Source: Acytostelium subglobosum LB1 (taxonomy: Eukaryota > Evosea > Eumycetozoa > Acytosteliales > Acytosteliaceae). From it: a stretch of 64,000 nucleotides of DNA. The notes beneath the pieces were generated by a model that saw only the letters and a list, made by a program, of their open reading frames with translations, made no database searches and was not told where the DNA came from. Of the stretch, positions 26,484 to 38,784 are shown piece by piece. Both the position numbers and the translations under genes were made by a program. Location: positions 806,001-870,000 of the forward strand of contig NW_012236522.1 of the NCBI RefSeq assembly GCF_000787575.1. Reading direction: 5' to 3'. Positions within the stretch are counted from its first letter, which is position 1. Each line of letters begins with the position of its first letter.

Positions 26484-28553
26484 TCAACAACACTTTTGTA
26501 GTGCCTGGTTGGCGTAGAACTTTACATCTTTGTCTTGATCATCGTTCTGGAGCTTGGTAAGCAGTGGTCGCACTTTGGACTGTACAAGTGTGCTGTCGAT
26601 GTAGGGTATGATGCACTCGAATGTCTTGGCCACATTGAATCGGATGTTGGGTACCTTGTCCGAGGCCATCTTTGATAGTAGTGGCACCATTGAGCTGGAT
26701 ATAACATCACTGCCAACCACTGGTGCCAGCACACCTATGGAGAACAACGTGGTCATGCGATACAGGTAGTTGGGATGTGAGTGTAGTGTGAGCACCTTGG
26801 GAATGACGCTGGTCTTGGCCCATTCAACGCCAAACACTTCAGTCAACTTTCGCAGATTGTTGGTGGATGCTTCTCGGATTGAGAATACAGGGTCGCCCAG
26901 CCAGGTCATGCAAAGGTTGCCAAGCTTCTCGTCAAAGAACTCCACGCCTAATTGTGAAGCCAGAAGTGGTATATAGTCAATGATCGCAAGACGCACCCTC
27001 CATTGCTGGTCCTCGGCAAGCTCGACGATGGCAGGCAACAGGGACTGTGAAAGCATCTCGATGCCAATGACCTGGTTGACCGTGTCCAGCTTGGAGATGA
27101 TATTGAGACGCACATCGGGGAAGTCGTCCTTTAGAAGCTGTAGGAATATGTTTAACAGATGATTGAGTGTGTCTTCTTTGCCCAATATCGGTGCCAGGCC
27201 CATGATCGACTGAGCCAAAGCTGCGCGCACATGTTGTGACGGGTCCGTCACCAGGTCTTTCACACAGGGCAGGATGATCTTTGCGCACATATCCTTGGAT
27301 ATGAATGTGGACACTTCGGTCACTCGCTGTGCTGCCTCTGTTCGCACCTCTGATTCAGTGTCCTTTAGCAGTTTGACAAAGCAGCCGAGCAACTCCGACC
27401 TGGTGATCTCGGGACCCATCGCCTCGCAAAGTTCCTTGAACAGACGCGCCACCATATATCTAACTCGCCAAGACTTATCATTTGCACTTGATTTAAGTAT
27501 AGGTAGAATATGATGTATATTCTCCTCAGCTGTCAATACTGATCCAATTGTCGAACAGTTCTCCACACCCAATAGTCTAACAGAGTCCTGTTCATCACCT
27601 GCCAAGAATATAAACAATGGTAACATCTCTGTCTTTACCGCTTCCTTCTCAATCAGTTTGGAGAATGTCTTTGATTTGGTCGAGGGCAAGGGCGAGGGTT
27701 AGGGCGAGGGTAAGGACGGACTTATGGTGTACTTACACCTAGGTATGTGGCCGCCGATCGTCTAACCATTGGTGTATTATCATGGCACAAAGTACTAAAT
27801 GTCCTGCATGTGTGGATGGTGAATGAGTTGAGGAATTAGGAATGTGTCCCAGACAAGTGATATAGATGCGGTAGTACTAGTACTCACTTCCTAAGATTCT
27901 TCTTCATCTCTGTTGATGACCTGGGATATGCTACATTGAGTAGTCCACATGCAGAGGTGCGTGATGTGAACCATTCCACTTTGGATAGATTGAGTAGTAG
28001 TGGCAGGAACACATTGTCAAATGCAGTCTGTGGCAGATCCTGTGCAATCTTACACAATGCCTCCACAGCCTTCTCACGAACGATCACCTCCTCGGCACCA
28101 GCCAACATCTGCAACGGTGACAATAAACATGTGGCATGATCATTGCCTCCAACCAACTCTGTCAACATGCACAACTCCTCAGCCAATGCCACCAACACCT
28201 CATCCTCATCCTCAAGCACTGAGTCTTTTGTGATTGATCGATGGTATGTTTGTTAGTTGTGATGGATGTGATTGATGGGCATCATTGATCTACCTGACAG
28301 ACATACCTTGGAGATAGGGAATCAATTCACTCCTGGATCGATCAGGACCCAATGACTTGGCGATTGATTGTAATTTACGTATAGAATTCAAACGTATTTG
28401 AATATCATCATTCTTCAACTCCTCGATCAATATCGAAATTGGATGATTGTCATCCGTTTCCATTGCAGAGGCTAGAGTGTTCCATTTGATTGATTGAGTG
28501 AGTTGATTGATCAGTGTAATTGAGCCAACCTGGAATATTCATTCCTTACCCAT
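26484..28553 (-). CDS. Protein phosphatase 2A scaffold subunit A
   Basis: HEAT-repeat scaffold that holds the PP2A catalytic and B subunits. Exons are 28550..28553 (ATGG), 28307..28471, 27888..28224, 27737..27803 and 26484..27668, giving 585 residues (human 589). The 4-nt start exon yields MASAMETDDNHPISIL, resembling the animal N-terminus. If it is wrong, the ATG at 28463 begins the same frame three residues later. About fifteen HEAT units are visible. Hallmarks are DEDEVLVALAEEL, DNTPMVRRSAA, DEQDSVRLLGVE, VTDPSQHVRAALAQ and DDFPDVRLNIISKL. The intron at 27669..27736 consists largely of a G-rich repeat on the plus strand. Identification is firm. Confidence 0.95.
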
Positions 28554-29047
28554 AATATATTATAATTAGTATCTCTCTACAAGACTATCTTGTGTTGTTG
28601 ATAATTGACTGATTGACTGATTGATTGATTGATTGATTTGATGATCAACTCAACACACCCCCACATCTTTATGAAGATGATCTTGAGCTCGTGGTCACCG
28701 ATATATCTTGAAGTTTGAAAAGAAATATTAGTGGACCTTATATCACTGGTCAATATATTAAAGTGATATATATCTTCATATTAAAGTTCATGATACGTTT
28801 ATATATTAATCACAACAAGATATACTTTATGATGTCAACTACTAAATAGAAATGTGATGAGAGACTGAGGTATTCACTTCGAAGTTCATTATAACTATTT
28901 TCATTTTATTTTTTCACTCTGCAATCACCCCACAGACGATCAGTGACTCCCAGAGTAGTTCCTACCTCCACACAAACATTATCTCTACTCTAACATACCT
29001 TTTTTTAAAGTATATCAATATATATAACATACACACAAGATTAAGAT
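28554..29047. other. Divergent intergenic region between PP2A-A and QCR9
   Basis: About 490 bp, AT-rich, with a (TTGA)n run near 28605-28640. A TATA-rich segment at about 29003-29030 lies just before the QCR9 start. Promoters of both genes are expected here. No ORF is recognised. Confidence 0.4.
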
Positions 29048-29354
29048 ATGTCTAGACTCACTGGATTCTTGTACCAAACACTCTTCAAGAGAAACTCAAC
29101 TTTCATTGCCACCGCCATCGTTGGTGCCTTTGTCTTTGAGAGCTCAATCCACGGTGTCGTCAACTGCACTTGGGACAGCGTCAACAAGGGTGTACGTACA
29201 TTCATTGATTGAATACACATGACGATGTCGACATACATTATGATCATCATCAGTATGACTGACCATTCTCAAACAATCAAACGATCAATCAAACAAACAG
29301 AAACTCTGGAAGGATGTCTTGGTTGAGCGTCAGTCAAAGGGACTCTCTCAATAA
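29048..29354 (+). CDS. Cytochrome b-c1 complex subunit 9 (QCR9/UQCR10)
   Basis: Small single-pass subunit of mitochondrial complex III. Exons are 29048..29191 and 29301..29354, phase 0, giving 65 residues. The protein has the family layout: a basic N-terminus (LYQTLFKRNSTF), one membrane helix (ATAIVGAFVFESSIHG), then a WD..N.GKLWKD segment and a charged tail. The length is typical. Although the exons are short, the conserved order makes the call good. Confidence 0.88.
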
Positions 29355-30573
29355 GCATTGTCGCGACATATACACTACACATACAACAAAGACACTGTTA
29401 CACCTTTTAGATTAGAAATGCACATAGTAGTAGAAGTTGAGGTGGAATATAATGGTGATGATGATGAACGAACAGCAGTAGCAATAGCGACAGCAGCAAG
29501 CAGACATACAGAAACATATATATATCCGAAGCATCAACTCCAACAACACATCAATAAATGATCGATCGACTACGAATGGATGATCATCATACATACCATA
29601 CCATACATACATACTTACTTAATGAGTGAGTGAGGTGAGTGAGTGTGCTCGAGCGAGCATGGAAACAGATGCGGCATCAACTGCAGAAGAGGCAACAACA
29701 ACAACATTGGGGAATGCGAGTCCTCCAATGAGGTCACACAACTATAGTTGGCAAGCTATTTTTGACTTTAACTTCTACTCTTCAAAGACAATGATCAATC
29801 ATTGATGAGGACCACGATCGTGGGAATGCATTGCATTGTGACAATGCTTAAAGTTGATGATGATGATGATTGTTGTAGTTGTTGTTGTTGTTGGATGAGC
29901 TTCATAATCAATCATATGCAATATTTAAACGGTTCTGGTGTGATTTGAAAGATGTAAAGTTTATTGGATATGAGGTCCCATGACAGGCAGGGCCATCTCC
30001 TTCCCTCAAATATAATTTGTGTGTGTGGTGATGTCCATTGATTGACACTACATCCCACTCGTGTAAGACTCTAACTAACACACAAACAATCAACCGAACC
30101 ACACACACACACACACACACACACAAACCAACATACATCAAACCACACACACTCACTAAACAAAACAACAACAATACCATCAACAAACAACACAAGGTTC
30201 AACCGTCAAGCACACCCTTCAACAATATTAATATTGTTTTTTTTTTAATAAAACTAAAGTAAAGGTGTCAGGTTGACTGACTGCTTCCTCTCTCTCTCTC
30301 TCTCTTGTCTCTATCTCTCCCTCCTGCCTCACCTGACATACACACACACACCAATCATCTTAACTTCAACATCATTCATTCAATCAATCAATCAAGTCAA
30401 TCATACTTATCAAACATATACTTGTCATTCATTCATTCATTCCAACATTTGATTGCATCATAATAACAACAACTACTGCTACTACTACTACTGCCACATA
30501 ATATACCATTACAACATCAATCAATCAATCAATCATATATATATATAGAGTGAGAAGTTAGATAGGGATAGAG
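29355..30573. other. Long intergenic region with microsatellites
   Basis: About 1.2 kb between QCR9 and the kinase gene. It holds a (CA)n run at about 30101-30124, CT repeats at about 30290-30306, several (TTCA)/(CAAT) runs at 30370-30535 and a TATATATA stretch directly before the kinase start. Short ORFs are low complexity. No RNA gene is recognised. Confidence 0.45.
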
Positions 30574-32528
<1,955 letters not shown>

Positions 32529-33122
32529 CAATAGTCCCCAAACTATTTCCATTATCCCCACGTACCAATCGATCCAACTCCAACACTCCAACTCCAACTA
32601 CAACTCCAACTCAACCTTTTGGGGGATATATAATGCCCTTCACCTCCACTATATAGTATACCCATCCACATCCACATCAACATCCACATCCTCATACGTC
32701 AGTACACAACAAAGTCAATACTACCAACAGCTCAAACAAATAATCTTTTACTCTCTTGATCATCAATCAATCAATGGATGATGGAGAGAGCGGATGGAGT
32801 GGCAAGGATTAAGCCACATCCTCCAACACAATAACAACAAACCCTGTATGAATTAATTATATTTACTACCATCAAACAATAAACAAACTCCCAACATCAC
32901 CTTCATCATCCATCATCCCATCATCATCTTTGATCGATCCAATCAATTTGAAGTTGGCAAACCCATAAATTAAAATGAACTGCCACATAGGCTCACTCCA
33001 TTCTCAACTTCATTCATTCAAACATTCATTCAACTATTCATTCATTCATTCGTGTTGGTTGTTATATAGATATATTGTATAGTGTATAAATAGTATATAT
33101 CAATCAATCAATCAATCATTCA
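32529..33122. other. Intergenic region with simple repeats
   Basis: About 590 bp with CAACTC and CCACATC repeats near 32570-32700 and (TTCA)n and (CAAT)n runs before 33120. No coding or RNA signal was found. Confidence 0.4.
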
Positions 33123-36100
33123 ATGTCAGACCAACAACAACAACAAGGGGCTCCACCTGTATCCCTTGAGAAATCATCAAGGGAGGAACTTGCAGAGTTT
33201 ATAAAGAAACAGGCTGTGCATATTAAGAAGTTGGAATCAGTGTATCAGAGATTGAAGAAGGAGAATGGTGATGCCACAGCAAAGATTGCAAATATGGAGG
33301 AGGAGGCAGTACATCAGAAACAGATAATGGGCACGATGATCAAGTCGCTCGAGGACAAGGTCAAGACCGCCGTGATGGAGAGGGAGCGCATTGAGGAGGA
33401 GCTGCACGCTCGCTTCCAAATCGAGAAGAAGATGTATGTGGAGGAGCGTGCACGTCTACAACAAGCCATCCAACAACATGGTGATATAATGCGCGCGGCT
33501 GCCGAGGAGCGTCAGCGAATGATGCAACAGGCCGACACGCAGCGTGAGTCGTTGCAGCGCGAGATCAACGAGCTTCTCAACAAGGTGCAGGACTTGGAGA
33601 TACAGAACAACACAAGCAGTGTCGACGGCAGCAATGACAACAGCAAGGAGGCCACGGACGATCAGCAACAGGACCGTGGCAGCGACCCATCACACGAACC
33701 ATCGGACGACCAGCAACAAGATCAGGGCAGTGATCCCACCACCAAGACAACCAGCTCGAACGCTGCACATGTCGAAGAGGTCCAGCAACTCAGATCATCA
33801 ATATTCCAGCTCCAACAAGAGATTGATCAACTGTGGAGCAATGTCTCAAGTGCCAACGATGAGCGTGATTCATACAAAGCAGAGGTTGAACGATTGCAGC
33901 TACAACAACAGCAACTGCAACAACATCAACAACACGAGGAGCCTAAGCAGNNCCTGAACAGAAAGAGAATGAGAGAGAGAGAGAGAATGAGGCGAANTTT
34001 GCAAGAGCAAATACACGAGGCAACAGATTCACTCAAATCAAGCAAGAGAGGAGATCAGTCGTTTGACACAGGAGTTGATAGAGAAGGGAGCAGCCTTCAA
34101 TGATGTAGGTGAACAGCTACGCACAAGAGACGATGAACTGAGGCGAACAATGGAGGCACTCACAGGCAGAGATAATGAGAAAAAGAGATTGAGTGATGAT
34201 TTGGCATCTGTACAGGAGTTGCTCAAGACAAAGGATGCACAGTTACAACAGCTACAACAGACAATGGAAGAGACAGAACGAGAAGTTGAGCGGGTGACTG
34301 GCGAGCTGGCCAAGCTGGCCCAGACGATCAAGGCTAAGGACGACCAACTGTCGGCGCTCCAGACACAGCAACGCAGCCGCGAGGAGGAGGTCAACACATT
34401 GCTGGCGACCAAGGTATCGGCAAGCGAGCACCTGGAGGAGGAAGAGAAGAAGCTGAACGAGAAGGTACTCAAGCTCAAGAACCTGCTGGTGGTCGCACAG
34501 AAGCATGTCTCAGAGCAGAAGAAACAGATCGCCGACAAGAACACCGAGACAACTGCGTTGAACGACCGGATCAAGGAGCTGGGCGACACGATCAATGAAC
34601 TAAGCGCCAAGGTCAAGGAGCTGGAGGTGTGTCGCGACGAGAGCGAGTCCGTGGCCAATGAGTTCCACGAGATGAAACGCAACTATGACTACAACCTGCA
34701 AAGGATCAAGATATTGGACAGTCAGCTGGCCAGCACCAATGCCAATCTGAAACAGGCACAGGATGAGTACAATGACTATCGCATCAAGGTTCATCACGCA
34801 CTAAAGCAGAAGCAGGAGGTGCAGCAGGATCACATGGACGAGATTGATGTCAGTGCCGCTATCGAGGAGGCACTGGCCAAGCAGCAGCAACAGTACGCAG
34901 AGGACAAACAGCAACTGGCCGCCAAGGTCGAGGAGTTAACTGGCGAGGTGGCACGATTGACCGATGAGCTGAGCGGGCTCCAGGAGCGAATGGATGGCGA
35001 ACAAGCCGCACATCAGAAACAGGTTGGCGCACTTCAGAAAGAGAGTCAGGCGCATGTAGATACGATCGAGGACCTGAACACTCAGCTGGCAACACTGCGA
35101 GCAGCACCTGCCAACAGCAACAAAGAGGACCAGATTGATTATGAGAAGGGTATGTCACGCAACTGACTTGAGAGAGTCAACCAACACACATGACTGACCC
35201 TTGCAACTATGTACATAGAGCTGAGGCAACGCGATGAGAGGATGATTGAGTTGCAGTCACAGTTGAACTTCTTCAAGAGGAATAGTAACTCATTGATGCG
35301 AGAGAAGGATAGATTGATTGAGGAGCAAAAGCATTCAATTCAAAGTCTCAAAACAGAGGTGGATAAACTAAGACCTATCAATCTCAATGAAACAGATGAT
35401 GATCATGCTCACAATGATAACAACCTTGTTGTTGGCAACAATGGAGTCCATGATGGCAATTCAGGAATAAGTGGTGGTGGCGATAGGACATTGGAATCCA
35501 ATTCATCGACGTCAACTGGTGAGACAAGACAACTTGTCAATCCAGAGGAGTTGGACTCCAAGTTCAGCATCGAACATCTCTTGCCATCATCATCCAATGT
35601 ACTCCCGCCTCGTGAGGACACATTCTCATCACTGGAACTGCCTCAATCACTACCTCTCGAAGTCGAGAGAATACTAAATGAATATGCAAGAGTATGTCAT
35701 ACAAGCTATGATGATTGGACATGGCACATATTAACTCAATCAATCATTCAGTCCCAGGCATCTCGAGACGAAGAGTTACGCAAGGCCAATGCTCAAGCAA
35801 GTCTGTTGAAACAACTGTTGGCAGAGAGTGAGAAGATGGAGCAGAAGCATTTTGAACAGGAGAAGTTACTCAAGGAGGAGATAAGGAAGCTTGAACGTTC
35901 CAGTTCCAGAGAGGGATCAAACCTTGAGTATGGACAACAACAACAAGAGCAATCAATGCATTGACACTTGACTGACACCACCTCTTACCTCAATCAATCA
36001 ATCACATCAAATAGATATGTTAAGAATATATTGGTAAAGTTCTTGGAGAAGGAGGACGAGTCATTGATACCAGTGCTGTCGACTTTGATGCAGTTTACAC

Positions 36101-36192
36101 CAGAGGAGTTGAACAAGGTGATGGATGCCAGGAAGTCCAGCTCACTCTGGAACATCACCTCGTCCTACCTAGGTGCATTCCATTCGAAATAA
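33123..36192 (+). CDS. GRIP-domain golgin, frame broken at N bases
   Basis: Long coiled-coil tether of the trans-Golgi. Exons are 33123..35149 (containing the break), 35219..35691, 35758..35927 and 36015..36192. Heptad-rich, Glu/Gln/Lys-rich sequence covers almost the whole protein. The last exon, joined in phase 2, completes a GRIP domain: NLE-YVKNILVKFL, then LIPVLSTLMQFTPEE, including the key aromatic residue that binds ARL1 in this family. The region 33951-33997 has three N bases and an (AG)n run. The frame before it differs from the frame after about 34040, so the assembly lost or gained bases there. It cannot be assigned to a specific golgin such as GCC88 or GCC185. Confidence 0.85.
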
Positions 36193-36251
36193 ACTTGTTT
36201 GTTTGATTGACATGTTGTAATGTAATGTACAGTAGTGTACAAGTGATTGGT

Positions 36252-37461
36252 TCATTGAGAGCGATGATCAAAGACTATCTTGCCATTTGATCGTCCATCC
36301 ATGTAGCATTGGTATCCATCTTTGATGTTGGCCAATGGGAAGACTTGTCCAACGTTGGTCTGCAAGAGGTTGTCCTCAAACATCTTGGTAATCCTTCGAA
36401 GTGTGCTGCTTGATGGTACGAACAATGAGTTGCTGGTCTTGATGCTGTCCGCATGCGCCTTCTGTTTTAGATTCTGATCCAGCACTCCCCTGGACAGACC
36501 GATCAGCACGCCCTCCTTGTCGCTGTCACGCACCAATGGTCCGTTGAATGAGACGTAGTGACCGCCCGGTCTTAGCCAACTAATACACTTCTCTTGCATT
36601 GCCGCACCGCCATCCACGCAGTTGAGTACAACATCAAACTTGTTGTTAACGTCTGGACGAAGAGATGATGATGTGGAGTCGGTGTAATCGATCAGGATGT
36701 CGGCGCCAGCCTTTTGTATCTTGTCAAAGTTGTGACGTTGGCAAGTGGCGCCAACGATGCATCCAAGATGTTTCTTGAGTAGGTTCACTGAGAAGAATCC
36801 GACGCCTCCATTGGCACCATTGACCAACACTCGCATACCAGAGGTGATGTTGGCAGTGTTGAATATCGCATTCCATGCTGTGAGTGCAGCGAATGGGACA
36901 CTGGCAGCCTGCGTGTCGGACAGGTTGGCGGGACTCCTAGCAATGTCGCTCTCATTCATCACTACGTACTGGGCATGTGTGCCATTGGAGAATGGCGCGT
37001 TGGCCGCCCACACACGGTCGCCAACACGATAGTCCCATACATCGTTGCCGACGTGAACAACCTCGCCTACACAGTCTCTGCCGAGGATCATGGGCATCTG
37101 TTGCTCAGGCCGCAGCGATACGATGCTCCTTGCATAGCCCTTGCGCATCTCATTGTCCAGAGGGTTCAAACTTGATGAAAGAACCTTTAACAGGACCTGT
37201 GGGCCCTCTGGCATCTGTACCTTTAGATCATTCGCCACCTGTATATTCTCTAGTGACTCGCCGTATTGAGTGAGCAGTGCAGCGCTCATCCTCAGTGTTG
37301 GATGAAATGAGCTTCCATTTGGTGCTGTTTGTTTCAAGAGAGTATCAGCATTGTGTTAACTTTACATTCATTCATTCTTTTGATTGCAATGCAATCAATG
37401 ATCTATGATGTATACCTCTTATGAAGCTCTTGATCAATCCAAATGATGTGTTCAAGTTCAT
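36252..37461 (-). CDS. RTN4IP1-like mitochondrial NAD(P)H oxidoreductase (MDR family)
   Basis: Medium-chain dehydrogenase/reductase without zinc. Human RTN4IP1 works in mitochondrial coenzyme Q and complex I biology. Exons are 37416..37461 and 36252..37324, giving 372 residues. The short first exon creates a basic, acid-free N-terminus (MNLNTSFGLIKSFIR), a plausible import signal. The GroES-like part has the SLNPLDNEMRKGY and LGRDCVGEV segments. The nucleotide-binding fold has VLVNGANGGVGFFSVNLLK, and DVVLNCVDGG follows. The C-terminal NIKDGYQCYMDGRSNGKIVF matches the family end. It is convergent with the golgin gene, 59 bp away. Confidence 0.87.
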
Positions 37462-37567
37462 TAAAGAATAGTCTATTAATTATGAGTCGCAGATATCTGT
37501 AAACAATCAATCTTGAGGTCTCATGGATGCCACTTTTGTAAATTGGTCAATCAATCACTCTTTTAAT

Positions 37568-38155
37568 TCAAAATTTATGTTTTACTATTCGATCCTTGTT
37601 TGAGTTAGTTCCTCTGTCTTGTTGTTGTTTGATATACTTTGGCGTGGGACTAGGAAGATAGACTGGTGCAAGGAAGTAGGAGTTTCCATCTCGTCCAGTG
37701 AATGGTACCAGGTAAGGTGTACCATATTTGAAGTCGCCAGGCTCATCCTTGATTTGAAACAATAAGTGGCCGTACTTCAGGTTTGGCACACCAAGGCACC
37801 AGACCACGACTTGGTAGTCCATTCGGAGTTTGAGGGAATCATTCAGCTTCTCTGTGGGCTCGATATTCGTAACTGTACCTGCTTGGCACGCAGGAAGTCC
37901 AAAACAAGGTTGGAACTGAGGGTCGTTGTCAAAGAACAAACCAGCATGGCAACTGTTGATCAACACTGTCGTGTTGACTCTAGGATTTAGGGGGATGTGC
38001 GATTGGATTAATGTACCACCTGTATTTGCGTCGGGTAAATCAAATAGGTAATCACCCTTATTGTTCATTCCATGGCCAATGTAGAAGATGTAGTTGACAT
38101 CACCATCACTTGGCTGCCATGAATTCAACACGGCAATCACATTGTCGCTGGATGG
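37568..38155 (-). CDS. Caspase-like (C14) protease domain, 5' end uncertain
   Basis: About 190 codons are open. The catalytic pair of the caspase/metacaspase fold is visible: His in FYIGHG and Cys in LINSCHAG, about 65 residues apart. No ATG precedes the His in frame, and a stop lies upstream at about 38173. So either the N-terminus comes from another exon or the gene is truncated. One splice option uses an acceptor at about 38152 and a phase-2 donor inside the neighbouring 83-residue frame. The tail is Lys/Gln-rich and ends in a basic KHKF. It resembles the degenerate caspase-like part at 44.1-44.9 kb. Function is unknown. Confidence 0.6.
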   Translation of the reverse strand, partial: PSSDNVIAVLNSWQPSDGDVNYIFYIGHGMNNKGDYLFDLPDANTGGTLIQSHIPLNPRVNTTVLINSCHAGLFFDNDPQFQPCFGLPACQAGTVTNIEPTEKLNDSLKLRMDYQVVVWCLGVPNLKYGHLLFQIKDEPGDFKYGTPYLVPFTGRDGNSYFLAPVYLPSPTPKYIKQQQDRGTNSNKDRIVKHKF

Positions 38156-38184
38156 CGACAGATTGGGAGTTGCTTACTGTTCGA

Positions 38185-38436
38185 TCAACTGAGTGACTCG
38201 TGAGGATCAAACATGATGATCGGCTCGCCTACTTTCGTGAACCTGCCTGATCGATATAGTTTGTTGCCGTAGTCGAGCACGACTTCTATCCTGGCGTTAG
38301 CGCCGTATCTTGCGAGAGTGTCGCTGTCTTGTGCTATCCTTTCGATCTGTTCTCTGGTGTAGTTGCCATTGACCTTGATCTCAGTCACACCTGTCTTCTT
38401 CAGTCTGCCGCCAATGTCTCTGGTTGATCTACTCAT
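38185..38436 (-). CDS. Hypothetical 83-residue protein
   Basis: Complete small frame with an ATG at 38436 and a TGA stop. The sequence is highly protein-like: a basic N-terminus (SRSTRDIGGRLKK), then alternating strands (IEVVLDYGNKLYRSGRF, EPIIMFDPHES). I do not recognise the family. It lies directly upstream of the caspase-like frame on the same strand. It may be a separate gene or, through a cryptic intron, its first exon. Confidence 0.45.
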   Translation of the reverse strand: MSRSTRDIGGRLKKTGVTEIKVNGNYTREQIERIAQDSDTLARYGANARIEVVLDYGNKLYRSGRFTKVGEPIIMFDPHESLS

Positions 38437-38784
38437 TCTATATACTAACTAGAGATAATTAGTTTATATCACTTTGAATCTATTTGTTGGCCATCAACTG
38501 CCTGTGGATGTATCAGGGTTCTCGTCCCAATAGTACTCTTTGACATGTTATATCTGTTAGTTAGAGATAAATTGTTTGTTTAATTTGATTAATATTTTTT
38601 GAGTTTCCAAAAAGGGACAAGCAGATCACCCTTCACCACATCAGTCTCAGCTTTGGTTCTCACTCATTCATTATTCACAACAACATCAACAACAAATAAT
38701 AATACAACAACCTCTCATATTCCCCAACTGATAGTGAAATATTCCTCATTCACATTGCTCATCAACTATACCTCTCATCGAACA
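38437..38784. other. Divergent spacer before the Crinkler-like gene
   Basis: About 350 bp. The frame upstream of the Crinkler-like ATG is open back to 38599 but contains no ATG, so ATG 38785 is the preferred start. A (CAACAA)n run near 38680 precedes it. No other feature was seen. Confidence 0.4.

Noticed and set aside
27684-27713. Telomere-like GGGTTA repeat
   Set aside because: Only one such unit occurs; the rest is GGGCGA/GGGCAA, and it lies in a functional intron.
30038-30262. Plus-strand 74-codon frame
   Set aside because: Translation of a (CA)n microsatellite, with no coding character.
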